Below, one piece after another: positions 24,448-32,864 of a stretch of DNA of 64,000 nucleotides. The notes below the pieces were generated by a model. It saw nothing but the letters and a program-made list of their open reading frames with translations, was not told the origin of the DNA and ran no database searches. The position numbers and the translations under genes were made by a program. Within the stretch, counting starts at the first letter, position 1, and each line of letters opens with the position of its first letter. Source of the stretch: Flavonifractor hominis (GTDB taxonomy: Bacteria; Bacillota; Clostridia; Oscillospirales; Oscillospiraceae). The stretch covers positions 62,001 through 126,000 of the forward strand of contig NZ_JBBMFT010000006.1 of the NCBI RefSeq assembly GCF_040095835.1. The letters run 5' to 3'.

Positions 24448-26175
24448 TTACTGCGCAAGAGGCAGGGCCACGGTAAACGTGGAGCCCTTGCCCACCTCGC
24501 TCTCCAGCGAAACGGTGCCGCCGTAGAGCTGGGTGATGTGCTTGACGATGGCCAGACCCAAGCCGGTGCCGCCGTGCTTGCGGGCCCGGCCCTTGTCCAC
24601 CCGGTAGAATCGTTCAAAGACCCGGCTCTGGGCTTCGGGCGGAATGCCGATGCCGTTGTCCCGCACGGAGATAACCACCTGGTGGTCCTGCTGGAGAATG
24701 GTGGTATCCACTTTGCCGCCCTTCTCGGTATACTTGATGCCATTGCTCATCAGATTGAGCAGCAGCTCTTTCAGGCGGCTCTGAGGCACTGCCACCTGGG
24801 CGGAGGTGCCGGAGACCGTCAGGGTAATATCGGCGGCCTTGGCGCTGGGGGCAAGCAATGCAGCCGCATCGTTGGCCACAGTCAGGGCGTCGGAGCGCTC
24901 CTCACACTGGTCAATGGCCACCGACTCCAGCTCGGAGAGCTTGAGGATGTCGTTGATCAAGTCGATGAGCCGGTCTACCTCTACGCCGATCATGGTGATG
25001 AAGCGTTTCTGATCCTCCGGAGAAGCCACCATGCCGGAAGAGAGCATATCCGTAAAGCCCTTGATGCTGGTCAGCGGAGTTTTAAGCTCATGGGAGACGT
25101 TGGCGGTAAATTCGCTGCGGATACCCTCCGCTTTCTTGAGCTCCGTCACGTCGGAGACAAGGATAGAGGTACCCACGTCCTGTCCCTCATATTGCCGGCC
25201 GGATACAGGGGAGACGAACAGACGCAAGCTGCTGGCATCCTCGGTGAGGGCGTCCACATCCAGCACCACCGAGGCGTGCTTTTCCCGGCATTCCTGAATG
25301 GCTTCCCGCAGGCGGCGGCTGCGGGTGAGCAAAAGTGCCCCGTCATCCTCACTGTTTTCGGGGAAGCCGAAGAGGGTGCGGGCCGCACGGTTGATGGCCA
25401 GCACGTTGCCCGATGCATCCAACAGGATGAGGCCCTCGTCCATACAGTCCAGAATAAGGCTGACCTTATCCCGTTCTGCGGTGATGGATTGGATATAGCC
25501 GCCCAAACGCTCCATCAGCTTGTCGATGTAGCGCAGGATGGGACGCAGCTCATCGTCGGTCTGATAGACGTCCAGCCCGGGCGTATTGGTGCCGTCCAGA
25601 ACGCCTTGCAGGGCATTGCCTACGGCATTCAGGGGTTCCACCACTCGATTCGCGGTACGCCGGGCCAGCACCAGAGCCAGAAGCAGCGCGGCAGCCGAGG
25701 CAATGAGGAAGCCCCATACGCCGTTCCAGACCAGACCGTCGATAGAGGCAAGCGGCATGGAGGCCCGGCCTACCATGCCGTCGGCAAAGCGCTTGGCCAC
25801 ATAGAGCATGGAGGTGTTCAGCGTGTCTGAGTGTCGCACCGCCTCTCCCCAGCCGGTGGCAGAGGCTTCCGCCACCTCGGGACGGTTGTTGTGATCTTCC
25901 AGATTCTCAGGGTTGGCCTCGGTGTCCGCCAGTACCGTACCGTCGGTGTCGATGATGGTCAGACGCTTGTCCGGCGCGGCCTGACTAAATTGCCGGGCAA
26001 GTTCTTGAGGATCCGTGTCAGCGCTCTGGGCATCCATCAGAATAAGCAGTTCCTGCAGCGTGCTGCGGGCGGCCTCCATTTCCCGGCTGCGGAACAGGAA
26101 GATTCCCATTACGTTGGAAATCAGGAGGGCGCACACCACCGTCAGCAGTGTGGCGCCGATAATACGCTTTTTCAT
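24448..26175 (-). CDS. phoR: Phosphate regulon sensor histidine kinase PhoR
   Basis: Membrane sensor kinase of 575 aa, last gene of the pst-pho operon. Order: membrane helix (about 8-28), extracytoplasmic domain (about 30-150), second helix (about 152-172), HAMP-like linker, and a PAS domain (LILDCMDEGLILLDASGNVL). HisKA follows with S-H-E-L-K-T-P, then HATPase_c with the N box LMSNGIKYTE and G boxes VRDNGIGIPPE and GTGLGLAIV. It phosphorylates PhoB when phosphate is low; signalling is thought to pass through PhoU and Pst. The ATG lies 14 bp after phoB. Confidence 0.94.
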   Translation of the reverse strand: MKKRIIGATLLTVVCALLISNVMGIFLFRSREMEAARSTLQELLILMDAQSADTDPQELARQFSQAAPDKRLTIIDTDGTVLADTEANPENLEDHNNRPEVAEASATGWGEAVRHSDTLNTSMLYVAKRFADGMVGRASMPLASIDGLVWNGVWGFLIASAAALLLALVLARRTANRVVEPLNAVGNALQGVLDGTNTPGLDVYQTDDELRPILRYIDKLMERLGGYIQSITAERDKVSLILDCMDEGLILLDASGNVLAINRAARTLFGFPENSEDDGALLLTRSRRLREAIQECREKHASVVLDVDALTEDASSLRLFVSPVSGRQYEGQDVGTSILVSDVTELKKAEGIRSEFTANVSHELKTPLTSIKGFTDMLSSGMVASPEDQKRFITMIGVEVDRLIDLINDILKLSELESVAIDQCEERSDALTVANDAAALLAPSAKAADITLTVSGTSAQVAVPQSRLKELLLNLMSNGIKYTEKGGKVDTTILQQDHQVVISVRDNGIGIPPEAQSRVFERFYRVDKGRARKHGGTGLGLAIVKHITQLYGGTVSLESEVGKGSTFTVALPLAQ

Positions 26176-26189
26176 GTAAGTTCCTCCAA

Positions 26190-26858
26190 CTAGGACATTT
26201 TATAGCCCACGCCGCGGACGGTGGTGATAATGTCCTCGCCCAGCTTCTGACGCAGGGCCTTCACGTGCATGTCCACTGTACGGGTCTCACCGGTATAGTC
26301 ATAGTCCCACACGGCCTGCAGGATCTCGTCCCGGGTGAGGGCAACACCCCGACGGGTACACAGCAGGCGCAGCAGCTCAAATTCCTTGAAGGTAAGTTCC
26401 ACCAGTTTGCCGTCCTTACGTACTTCACGGGCAGCAGGGTCGATTTCCACGTTGCCCCAGGTGAGCACCCGGTCGCCCCGGCGCTCCGTGCGGCGGAGCA
26501 CGGCTTTGACCCGGGCCTGCAGTTCCATGATGCCGAAGGGTTTGACTACATAGTCATCTGCGCCGCTCTCCAGGCCGGAGACACGATCCATCTCCGCGGA
26601 GCGGGCAGTGAGCATGATGACGGGAATGTCCGAAGTATCCCGGTCTTCCCGCAGGCGGCGGAGGATTTCCAGTCCGTCCATACCGGGCAGCATAATATCC
26701 AAAATATACAATGCGGGTGAGGGCTGACCGGGCTCTCCGGAAAAAAGAGCCTCGCCCGATTCGTAGACCCGTACACCGTAGCCTACCGACTGAAAATAAT
26801 AGCGGAGCATCTCACGGATGCTCTCATCGTCCTCCACGACCACGATGGCCTTGGACAT
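26190..26858 (-). CDS. phoB: Phosphate regulon response regulator PhoB/PhoP
   Basis: OmpR-type response regulator of 222 aa. The receiver domain (1-120) has the acidic pair in VVEDDESIRE, the phospho-acceptor Asp in YILDIMLPGMDG and Lys in VVKPFG. The C-terminal winged helix ends in the family pattern VDMHVKALRQKLGED and VRGVGYKM. It lies between phoU and phoR. It should bind the TTTACA direct repeats upstream of pstS (31131-31170) and so autoregulate the operon. Confidence 0.95.
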   Translation of the reverse strand: MSKAIVVVEDDESIREMLRYYFQSVGYGVRVYESGEALFSGEPGQPSPALYILDIMLPGMDGLEILRRLREDRDTSDIPVIMLTARSAEMDRVSGLESGADDYVVKPFGIMELQARVKAVLRRTERRGDRVLTWGNVEIDPAAREVRKDGKLVELTFKEFELLRLLCTRRGVALTRDEILQAVWDYDYTGETRTVDMHVKALRQKLGEDIITTVRGVGYKMS

Positions 26859-26870
26859 TGGATCACTTCC

Positions 26871-27515
26871 TTACCCCAGAATTTCACCTGTCACACAGAA
26901 AATAGCCCACTGGGCGATGTTCACCGCGTGATCGGCAATACGCTCCAGGTACTTGGCAATGATGATAAGGTCGATGGCCTGGTCCGCTTCCTCACGGTTT
27001 CCTACGATGAGCTCCACCAGTTCGCCCTTGATGGTGCGGAACAGTTCGTCCACTTCGTCGTCCAGGCTGATGACTGCACGGGCCGCGTCGGTATCCCGGT
27101 TTACATAGGCGAAGATAGCACGTTTCACCATTACGCCGGCTTTCTGGCTCATGGTACGGATGTCGGCCAGCGTGCGGGTCTGCTTTTGCTCCTTGAGCAG
27201 CAGAGAGATTTCAGCGATGTTGGAACATTGGTCACCGATGCGCTGCAAGTCCGTGACCATCTTCATGGCCGCAGAGATGGTGCGCAGGTCCCGGGCCACC
27301 GGCTGCTGCTGAAGCAGCAGACGCAGGCAGCGGTTTTCGATATCCCGCTCCATCTGATCCATGCTGCGGGTCATCTCAATGGCGTTTTTTGCTGCGGTAT
27401 CGTCGGCGGAGGCCAGGGATTCGGTGACGACGTCGATGGCGTCCTCCGCGGCGGCGGCCATGTCGATCATTTCATAGTTGAGCTCCTGGAGCTCTGCGTC
27501 AAAGGTTTTTCTCAT
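26871..27515 (-). CDS. phoU: Phosphate signalling complex protein PhoU
   Basis: Cytoplasmic all-helical protein of 214 aa that represses PhoR when phosphate is plentiful and restrains Pst uptake. The two three-helix repeats have the acidic metal-binding patterns (IGDQCSNIAEI and LERIADHAVNIAQW). The start at 27515 has AAAAAGGAG before it; the frame runs further upstream without a site. It lies 13 bp after pstB. Confidence 0.95.
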   Translation of the reverse strand: MRKTFDAELQELNYEMIDMAAAAEDAIDVVTESLASADDTAAKNAIEMTRSMDQMERDIENRCLRLLLQQQPVARDLRTISAAMKMVTDLQRIGDQCSNIAEISLLLKEQKQTRTLADIRTMSQKAGVMVKRAIFAYVNRDTDAARAVISLDDEVDELFRTIKGELVELIVGNREEADQAIDLIIIAKYLERIADHAVNIAQWAIFCVTGEILG

Positions 27516-27528
27516 AGCCTGCTCCTTT

Positions 27529-28344
27529 TTAACCAAACCGTCCGGTGATGTAGTCCTCGGTGCGCTTGTCTTTGGGCATGGAGAACAGCTGAGTGGTGTC
27601 GCCGAACTCGATAAGCTGACCCAGCAGGAAAAAGGCGCATTTGTCGGACACACGGGTGGCCTGCTGCATGTTGTGGGTGACGATCACGATGGTATACTGA
27701 TTCTTCAGATCGGCGATCAGATCCTCAATCTTGGAGGTGGAGATGGGGTCCAGAGCGGAAGTGGCCTCGTCCATGAGCAGAATATCGGGCTCCACCGCCA
27801 GGGCACGGGCAATGCAGATACGCTGCTGCTGGCCGCCGGAGAGGCCCAGAGCGGACTTCTTCAGCCGGTCCTTCACCTCGTCCCAGATGGCCGCACCCTG
27901 GAGAGACTTCTCCACGATATCGTCCAGTTGGCTCTTGTTTCGAATGCCATGCGTACGGGGACCATAGGCAATGTTGTCATAGATAGACATGGGGAAGGGA
28001 TTGGGCTTTTGGAATACCATGCCGATCTGTTTGCGCAGCCAGGTCACGTCCACACTGGGATCGTAGATCTCCTGGCCGCGGTATTGTACGCTGCCGGTGA
28101 TCTTGATGCCGGGGACCAGGTCGTTCATCCGGTCCAGAGTCTTGAGGAAGGTAGACTTGCCGCAGCCGGAGGGGCCGATCAGGGCAGTCACTTGCTTTTC
28201 CGGAATATCAATGCTCACATTTCTCAGCGCCTGAGCCTGACCGTACCAGAGGTCCAGATTTTTGGCCGCGAGAATGGTCTGCTCCGTGCCGGCGGAAGAG
28301 GTATCCGGCTGGGCCTTGTTCAGGCGAATGCTGTTGTCATCCAT
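27529..28344 (-). CDS. pstB: Phosphate ABC transporter ATP-binding protein PstB
   Basis: ATPase of the Pst phosphate importer, 271 aa. Walker A GPSGCGKST, signature LSGGQQQR, Walker B ILLMDEATSALDP and switch His in VIVTHNMQQA are all intact. The N-terminal about 20 residues are a variable leader. It lies 11 bp after pstA in the operon. Confidence 0.96.
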   Translation of the reverse strand: MDDNSIRLNKAQPDTSSAGTEQTILAAKNLDLWYGQAQALRNVSIDIPEKQVTALIGPSGCGKSTFLKTLDRMNDLVPGIKITGSVQYRGQEIYDPSVDVTWLRKQIGMVFQKPNPFPMSIYDNIAYGPRTHGIRNKSQLDDIVEKSLQGAAIWDEVKDRLKKSALGLSGGQQQRICIARALAVEPDILLMDEATSALDPISTSKIEDLIADLKNQYTIVIVTHNMQQATRVSDKCAFFLLGQLIEFGDTTQLFSMPKDKRTEDYITGRFG

Positions 28345-28355
28345 ATCGGATCTCC

Positions 28356-29222
28356 TTATTTCTGTTTCAGTTTTGTGCCCACCAACTTGGCCGTCAGATT
28401 GATGACCAGGGTGAGCAGCATCAGGATGGCGGCAATGGCAAAGGCCACGTCAAATTCCGCCCGCTCCTTGGCGTAGACGTACAGAGCCACGGTGAGGGTG
28501 GCGCCGGAAGAGTGAATAAAATTATCAAACGAGGAGAAAAAGTGGTTCAGCGACATGCCCATGCCGGCGGTAAAGAGCAGTGCGGCCGATTCGCCCACAA
28601 TGCGGCCCACCGACAGGATGCATCCGGTGACGATGCCGTCCACCGAGGAGGGCAGCACCACCGTGCGGATCATGCGCCATTTGCCGGCGCCCAGACCGAG
28701 GGCGGCCTCACGGTAAGACTGGGGCACGGTCTTGAGCGCCTCCTGGGTAGTGCGCACGATGGTGGGCAGAGTCATAATGACCAGCGTCAGCGCGCCGGCC
28801 AGCAGGGAGGCTTTCAAGCCTAGAAACTGGCAGAAAAACAGCATGCCCACCAGACCAAAGATAATGGAAGGAATACCGGTGAGGGTCTCGGTGGCAAATT
28901 CAATGGCGGCTACCAGTCGGCGGTTGCGTGCGTATTCGGTAAGATAGATTGCTGCACCGACGCCCAGGGGCAGGATAAAAACCAGGGTGACCAACACGAT
29001 GTAAACCGTGTTGAGAATGTTGGGCAGGATACCGATGGTATCCTTGATATAGCTGGGCTCAGAGGTGAGGAAGTTCCAGGAAATATGGGGCAAGCCCTTA
29101 ATAAAGATATATCCAATGACGAACACCAACAGTGCACAGGTCAGGATGGCACAAAAATAAAGCAGGAAACGGAGGGTGCGGTCGTAGGCCTTCCGCTTTC
29201 CGGAGAGCGGTTTCATTTCCAT
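28356..29222 (-). CDS. pstA: Phosphate ABC transporter permease PstA
   Basis: Membrane subunit of the Pst importer, 288 aa with about six helices. The binding-protein-dependent transport signature is present (EAALGLGAGKWRMIRTVVLP). FIKGLPHISWNFLTSEPS, after the first helix, is typical of PstA. It pairs with PstC, encoded 9 bp upstream. Confidence 0.95.
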   Translation of the reverse strand: MEMKPLSGKRKAYDRTLRFLLYFCAILTCALLVFVIGYIFIKGLPHISWNFLTSEPSYIKDTIGILPNILNTVYIVLVTLVFILPLGVGAAIYLTEYARNRRLVAAIEFATETLTGIPSIIFGLVGMLFFCQFLGLKASLLAGALTLVIMTLPTIVRTTQEALKTVPQSYREAALGLGAGKWRMIRTVVLPSSVDGIVTGCILSVGRIVGESAALLFTAGMGMSLNHFFSSFDNFIHSSGATLTVALYVYAKERAEFDVAFAIAAILMLLTLVINLTAKLVGTKLKQK

Positions 29223-29231
29223 ATCAGTATA

Positions 29232-30098
29232 TCACCCCTTCTTGCGCTTGAGAAGCGTATTGAGGATTACATTGATGAGCATGATGAAGAGAAACAGGAC
29301 CAGGGCGATGGAGAACAGCGCCTGACGCTGCAGGCCGGAGGCATAGGACATCTCGCTGGCCACAGCGGTGGTAAGAAAGCGGACAGAAGAAAAGAGGGTA
29401 GGCATATTGGCCACGTTGCCGGCCACCATGATGACAGCCATGGCTTCGCCGATGGCACGGCCGATGCCAAGAACAATGGAAGCGGCAATGCCGCTGGAGG
29501 CGGCAGGGACGGATACCCGGAACACCGTTTCGATGTGGGTGGCGCCCAGGGCCAGGGAAGCTTCCTCATATTCCTTGGGGACTGCTTTCAGCGCAGTCTC
29601 GGAGACAGAAATGATGGAGGGCAGGATCATGATGGCCAGCACAATGATGGCGCAGAACAGGCTGGCGCCGTCAGGCAGGTTAAATGCCACCCGCACGGCG
29701 GGGACCAGAACCATCATACCGATGAGGCCGTATACCACGGAGGGGATACCGGCCAGCAGATCCACAGCGGTACGTACTGTGGCAGCCAACTTGGGGGGCG
29801 CTACCTTGGCCAGAAATACCGCCGTCATAAAGCCGACCGGTACACCCAGCACAATGGCACCGGCAGTGCCGTAGATGGAGGTCAGAATAAAAGGAAGGAT
29901 ACCAAAGGAGGGCTCCGACGCGGTAGAGGCCCACTTGGTGCCGAACAGAAACTCCACCAGTCCGATCTCCTTGATGGCAGGCAAACCGGAGATGATGAGA
30001 TAAATGCTGATAAAAAGAACGAAGACGACCGCAATGAAACCGCACAGGAAGAACACCAGGTTCATCAACAGTTCCAGCGGCCGGAGCTTTTGTTTCAT
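29232..30098 (-). CDS. pstC: Phosphate ABC transporter permease PstC
   Basis: Second Pst membrane subunit, 288 aa with about six helices. The EAA loop reads EASLALGATHIETVFRVSVP. The region FLFGTKWASTASEPSFGILP is characteristic of PstC. It is separated from pstS by 82 bp containing a strong hairpin (30138-30171), which probably lowers its level relative to the binding protein. Confidence 0.95.
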   Translation of the reverse strand: MKQKLRPLELLMNLVFFLCGFIAVVFVLFISIYLIISGLPAIKEIGLVEFLFGTKWASTASEPSFGILPFILTSIYGTAGAIVLGVPVGFMTAVFLAKVAPPKLAATVRTAVDLLAGIPSVVYGLIGMMVLVPAVRVAFNLPDGASLFCAIIVLAIMILPSIISVSETALKAVPKEYEEASLALGATHIETVFRVSVPAASSGIAASIVLGIGRAIGEAMAVIMVAGNVANMPTLFSSVRFLTTAVASEMSYASGLQRQALFSIALVLFLFIMLINVILNTLLKRKKG

Positions 30099-30137
30099 GG
30101 CAAATGACCGGCCTTTCGTAAAAAGTTGATATCATGC

Positions 30138-30171
30138 CGAATGCCCCCTCGTGTCCGAGGGGGCGATTCGG
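30138..30171 (-). terminator. Hairpin between pstS and pstC (no U-tract)
   Basis: Stem CCCCCTCG/CGAGGGGG extended by CCGAAT/ATTCGG around a small internal bulge. No U run follows on the minus strand. It is more likely a 3' stability or partial termination element that raises pstS mRNA over pstC than a full terminator. Confidence 0.65.
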
Positions 30172-30180
30172 AGGGCGTAG

Positions 30181-31062
30181 TTACTCGGCCACAGGTACCG
30201 CGCCGGCGCCGGCGATCAGGTCAGCGGCGTCCGCAGAAGTAGCCCAATCGACGAAAGCCTGAGCGGCATCGGAGAGAGAATTGCTCTCGTTGACAATGAA
30301 GTTGAAGTTACGCTGAATGGCGTAGGTGCCGTCCAGAACGGTCTCCTCGGTGGGAGCCACACCGCCCACGGTGATGGCCTTCACGGTGTCATCCACAGCG
30401 GACAGAGAGGCATAGCCGATGGCGTTGGGGTTGGAGGCTACGTTGGCAATCACCTCACCGGTGGAGGTCAGCTCGTTCTGGTACTTGCAGGCATCCTCGG
30501 TGCCGGTGATGGACTCAAAGCCGTCGCGGGTACCGGAACCGGCCTCACGGCCGATGAATACGACCTCGGCGTCGTTGCCGCCCACCTCGGACCAGTTGGT
30601 GATCTCACCGGTGGCCAGCTGGGCGATCTGCTCCACACTCAGGTCAGCCACAGGGTTTTCAGGGTTGATGATGATGGCGATGCCGTCCTTGGCAACGGTG
30701 ATCTGAGTCACGCCGGTTTCGTCATCCTTCAGGTCGCGGGAGGCCAGGCCGATGTCGGCAGTGCCGTCCTGAGCGGAGGTGATGCCGGCGCCGGAACCGC
30801 TGCCGGTGTACTGAACGTTCACATTGGGCTGGACTTCCTTAAAGGCCTCGATCAGGGAACCCATCACGCTCTCCATGGAGGTAGAGCCGTTGGTCACCAC
30901 AGTGCCGGAGAGCTCGGTGGTGCTGTCGTCAGCAGGAGCAGCGCTCTCGGTGGAAGGGGTGCTGGTATCGCCGGTATTGGTGGACTCGGTGCTGCCGCAG
31001 CCAGCCAGCAGGCCGACACACAGAGCGGCGGAAAGAATCAGGGCAATGGTTCTCTTTTTCAT
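30181..31062 (-). CDS. pstS: Phosphate-binding lipoprotein PstS
   Basis: Extracytoplasmic phosphate receptor of 293 aa anchored by a lipid: the signal peptide ends in L-L-A-G-C (Cys22), followed by a Ser/Thr linker. The fold markers are the phosphate-loop GSTSMESVMGSLIEAF, the GSGSGAGITSAQDG segment and REAGSGTRDGFE. The start at 31062 is the Met of M-K-K-R-T, preceded by a GGAG-like site. It is first in the seven-gene pst-pho operon under a Pho-box promoter. Confidence 0.95.
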   Translation of the reverse strand: MKKRTIALILSAALCVGLLAGCGSTESTNTGDTSTPSTESAAPADDSTTELSGTVVTNGSTSMESVMGSLIEAFKEVQPNVNVQYTGSGSGAGITSAQDGTADIGLASRDLKDDETGVTQITVAKDGIAIIINPENPVADLSVEQIAQLATGEITNWSEVGGNDAEVVFIGREAGSGTRDGFESITGTEDACKYQNELTSTGEVIANVASNPNAIGYASLSAVDDTVKAITVGGVAPTEETVLDGTYAIQRNFNFIVNESNSLSDAAQAFVDWATSADAADLIAGAGAVPVAE

Positions 31063-31115
31063 TGAATTCGATCTCCAATCATGCATTGTTTTCGAACCTC
31101 TTGGGAACGATACTC

Positions 31116-31170
31116 AGTATATCGGCCAATTGTAAAGTTGTCCTTCACGACTTTGTAAAGACTGTGTAAA
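31116..31170 (-). promoter_or_regulatory. Pho-regulated promoter of pstS with TTTACA repeats
   Basis: On the minus strand, TTTACA occurs at 31165-31170, 31154-31159 (11 bp apart) and 31131-31136 (23 bp further). This is the direct-repeat spacing of PhoP boxes in Gram-positive bacteria. The -10 is TATACT (31116-31121). The -35 position (AGGACA, 31139-31144) is poor, as expected of an activated promoter. Confidence 0.75.
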
Positions 31171-31231
31171 GTCACTGCGCCCCATAGCATTCCCGACTTT
31201 ACATAATAAGATACAGCCCCGGCAGGGATGC

Positions 31232-31260
31232 TTTACTTCCAATGAAAAACATGTTACAAT
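31232..31260 (+). promoter_or_regulatory. Promoter of queT-galU
   Basis: TTTACT (31232-31237), 17-bp spacer, TACAAT (31255-31260) with an extended TG at 31252-31253. The transcript should start about 31267. Confidence 0.6.
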
Positions 31261-31266
31261 ACCTCC

Positions 31267-31362
31267 GACTGGTTTCCACACCCGGTCCAAGCACGGCTGT
31301 GCCGTGTTCGTTCGGTGGGACTCACCGCCGTTCTCTAAATACCAAAATGGAGGTAATGGAAA
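31267..31362 (+). promoter_or_regulatory. Candidate preQ1 riboswitch leader of queT
   Basis: The leader begins with hairpin GACUGG/CCGGUC (31267-31272, 31282-31287) whose loop UUUCCACAC contains UUUCCA. That loop can pair with UGGAAA (31357-31362), or through UCCA with the ribosome-site segment UGGA(GG) at 31348-31353, giving an H-type pseudoknot over the start region. Two further hairpins (GCACGGC/GCCGUG near 31291-31306; CGGUG/CACCG near 31313-31326) lie between. This is the plan of preQ1-II/III riboswitches, and queT is a known target. The class is not verified. Confidence 0.5.
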
Positions 31363-31365
31363 ACA

Positions 31366-31893
31366 ATGCGCAAATTTACTACGAGAGATCTGACCCTGGC
31401 GGCATTGATTGCCGCGCTGTATGCCGTACTGGGCTACTTTGGCAATATCTTTGGCCTCACCTTCGGCGTGGTGCAAATCCGTTTTGCCGAAGCGCTGACC
31501 GTACTGCCGTTTTTGTTCCCTGCTACTGCGCCCGGGCTGATTCTGGGCTGCCTGATCACCAATCTGCTTTCCCCTTATGGTCCTATTGATATAGTAATGG
31601 GAACCCTGGCCACCGCCATTGCGGCCTTCCTTACTGTGCGGATGCCCCGCTGGTACCTGGCCGCCCTGCCTCCCGTGCTGGTCAATATGGTCATTTTGGC
31701 CCCCATGTGGTCCTGGGCTGAGGTGGGCGCGGTGAACAGCGCTTTCTGGGCCGCCTGTGGTTTTAACGCAGTTACTTTTGCAGTAGGCGAGGTGGCGGCC
31801 TGTTACGTACTGGGCACCGTTCTGCTGACAGCACTGCCCAAGATCCGTTATTTCAGAACCATGATCCCGGAGCAACGCCTGGCACATTTTTAA
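31366..31893 (+). CDS. queT: QueT-type queuosine-precursor transporter (ECF S-component)
   Basis: Membrane protein of 175 aa with five or six helices, matching the QueT family (TTRDLTLAALIAALYAVLG at the start, FAEALTVLPFLFPATAPGL and LLSPYGPIDIVMGTLATA). It is the substrate-binding component of an energy-coupling-factor importer for queuosine precursors such as preQ1. The energising ECF module must be encoded elsewhere. GGAGG lies 12 nt before the ATG and may be masked by the leader. galU follows 37 bp downstream. Confidence 0.88.
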   Translation: MRKFTTRDLTLAALIAALYAVLGYFGNIFGLTFGVVQIRFAEALTVLPFLFPATAPGLILGCLITNLLSPYGPIDIVMGTLATAIAAFLTVRMPRWYLAALPPVLVNMVILAPMWSWAEVGAVNSAFWAACGFNAVTFAVGEVAACYVLGTVLLTALPKIRYFRTMIPEQRLAHF

Positions 31894-31930
31894 GGTGTGA
31901 CGCTCCGGCGTTTGACAAGGAGGATATGTT

Positions 31931-32803
31931 ATGAAAGTCCGTAAGGCTGTTATTCCCGCTGCGGGGCTTGGTACCCGGATGCTTCCGGCCACCAAGACTG
32001 TGCCCAAAGAGATGCTCCCCATGGTGGACAAGCCGGTGATCCAGTACATCATTGAGGAGGCAGTGGCCTCCGGAATTGAGGATATCCTCATTGTCACCAA
32101 CCGCGCCAAGTCCGCCATGGACGACTACTTTGACTATTACCCCGAGTTGGAGACCCGTCTGCTCCAGGCCGGGAAAGAGAGAGAGTTGGTGGAGGTCCGC
32201 CGGGCGGCGGATCTGGCTAACATCTTCTATGTCCGGCAGAAGGAGACCAAGGGATTGGGCCACGCCATTTCCCGGGCCCGGCGTTTTGTGGGGGATGAGC
32301 CCTTTGCGGTGCTGCTGGGAGACGATATTATGCGGGCGGAAAAGCCGGTTACCCTCCAGCTGGTGGAGGCGGCCGAGAAATACGGAGCGTCCGCGGTCGG
32401 GGTACAGCGGGTGGCGACTCAGGCCATCTCCCGCTACTCCTCGGTAAAGGTGGCTCCGCTGGAGGATCGGATTTTCAGCGTTTCAGATATGAATGAGAAG
32501 CCGACCCCCCAGCAGATGTTCTCCAACTATGCTATCCTGGGGCGGTATGTACTTACGCCTGATATTTTTGACATCCTGGAAAATGTCAAGCCGGGCTATG
32601 GCGGGGAGATCCAGCTTACGGACGGTCTGCGGGAGCTCTGCCAGCGCAACCGGATGGTGGCAGTGGACTTTGAGGGACGCCGGTATGACACCGGTAACCT
32701 GTGTGGATTTCTGGAGGCGACCATCGACTTTGCTCTGGAAAACAAAGCCACGGCTTCCTGGCTGCGCGGTTTCCTGAAGGAAAAGGCGGAGCAGCTCAAG
32801 TAA
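31931..32803 (+). CDS. galU: UTP--glucose-1-phosphate uridylyltransferase
   Basis: Cytoplasmic nucleotidyltransferase of 290 aa that makes UDP-glucose for glycolipids, wall polymers and capsule. The N-terminal signature AAGLGTRMLPATKTVPKEML is complete, followed by DKPVIQYIIEEAV and the UTP-binding LGDDIM. CAAGGAGG precedes the ATG. It is transcribed after queT and ends at a 20-bp terminator. Confidence 0.96.
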   Translation: MKVRKAVIPAAGLGTRMLPATKTVPKEMLPMVDKPVIQYIIEEAVASGIEDILIVTNRAKSAMDDYFDYYPELETRLLQAGKERELVEVRRAADLANIFYVRQKETKGLGHAISRARRFVGDEPFAVLLGDDIMRAEKPVTLQLVEAAEKYGASAVGVQRVATQAISRYSSVKVAPLEDRIFSVSDMNEKPTPQQMFSNYAILGRYVLTPDIFDILENVKPGYGGEIQLTDGLRELCQRNRMVAVDFEGRRYDTGNLCGFLEATIDFALENKATASWLRGFLKEKAEQLK

Positions 32804-32811
32804 AAAGAACA

Positions 32812-32855
32812 AATAACAGGGGCGGGAAGCAGACATGCTTCCCGCCCCTGTTATT
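32812..32855. terminator. Bidirectional terminator between galU and the PepSY gene
   Basis: A perfect 20-bp stem starting AATAACAGGGGCGGG with a GACA loop, between convergent genes. Confidence 0.92.
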
Positions 32856-32864
32856 TTGTATGAG

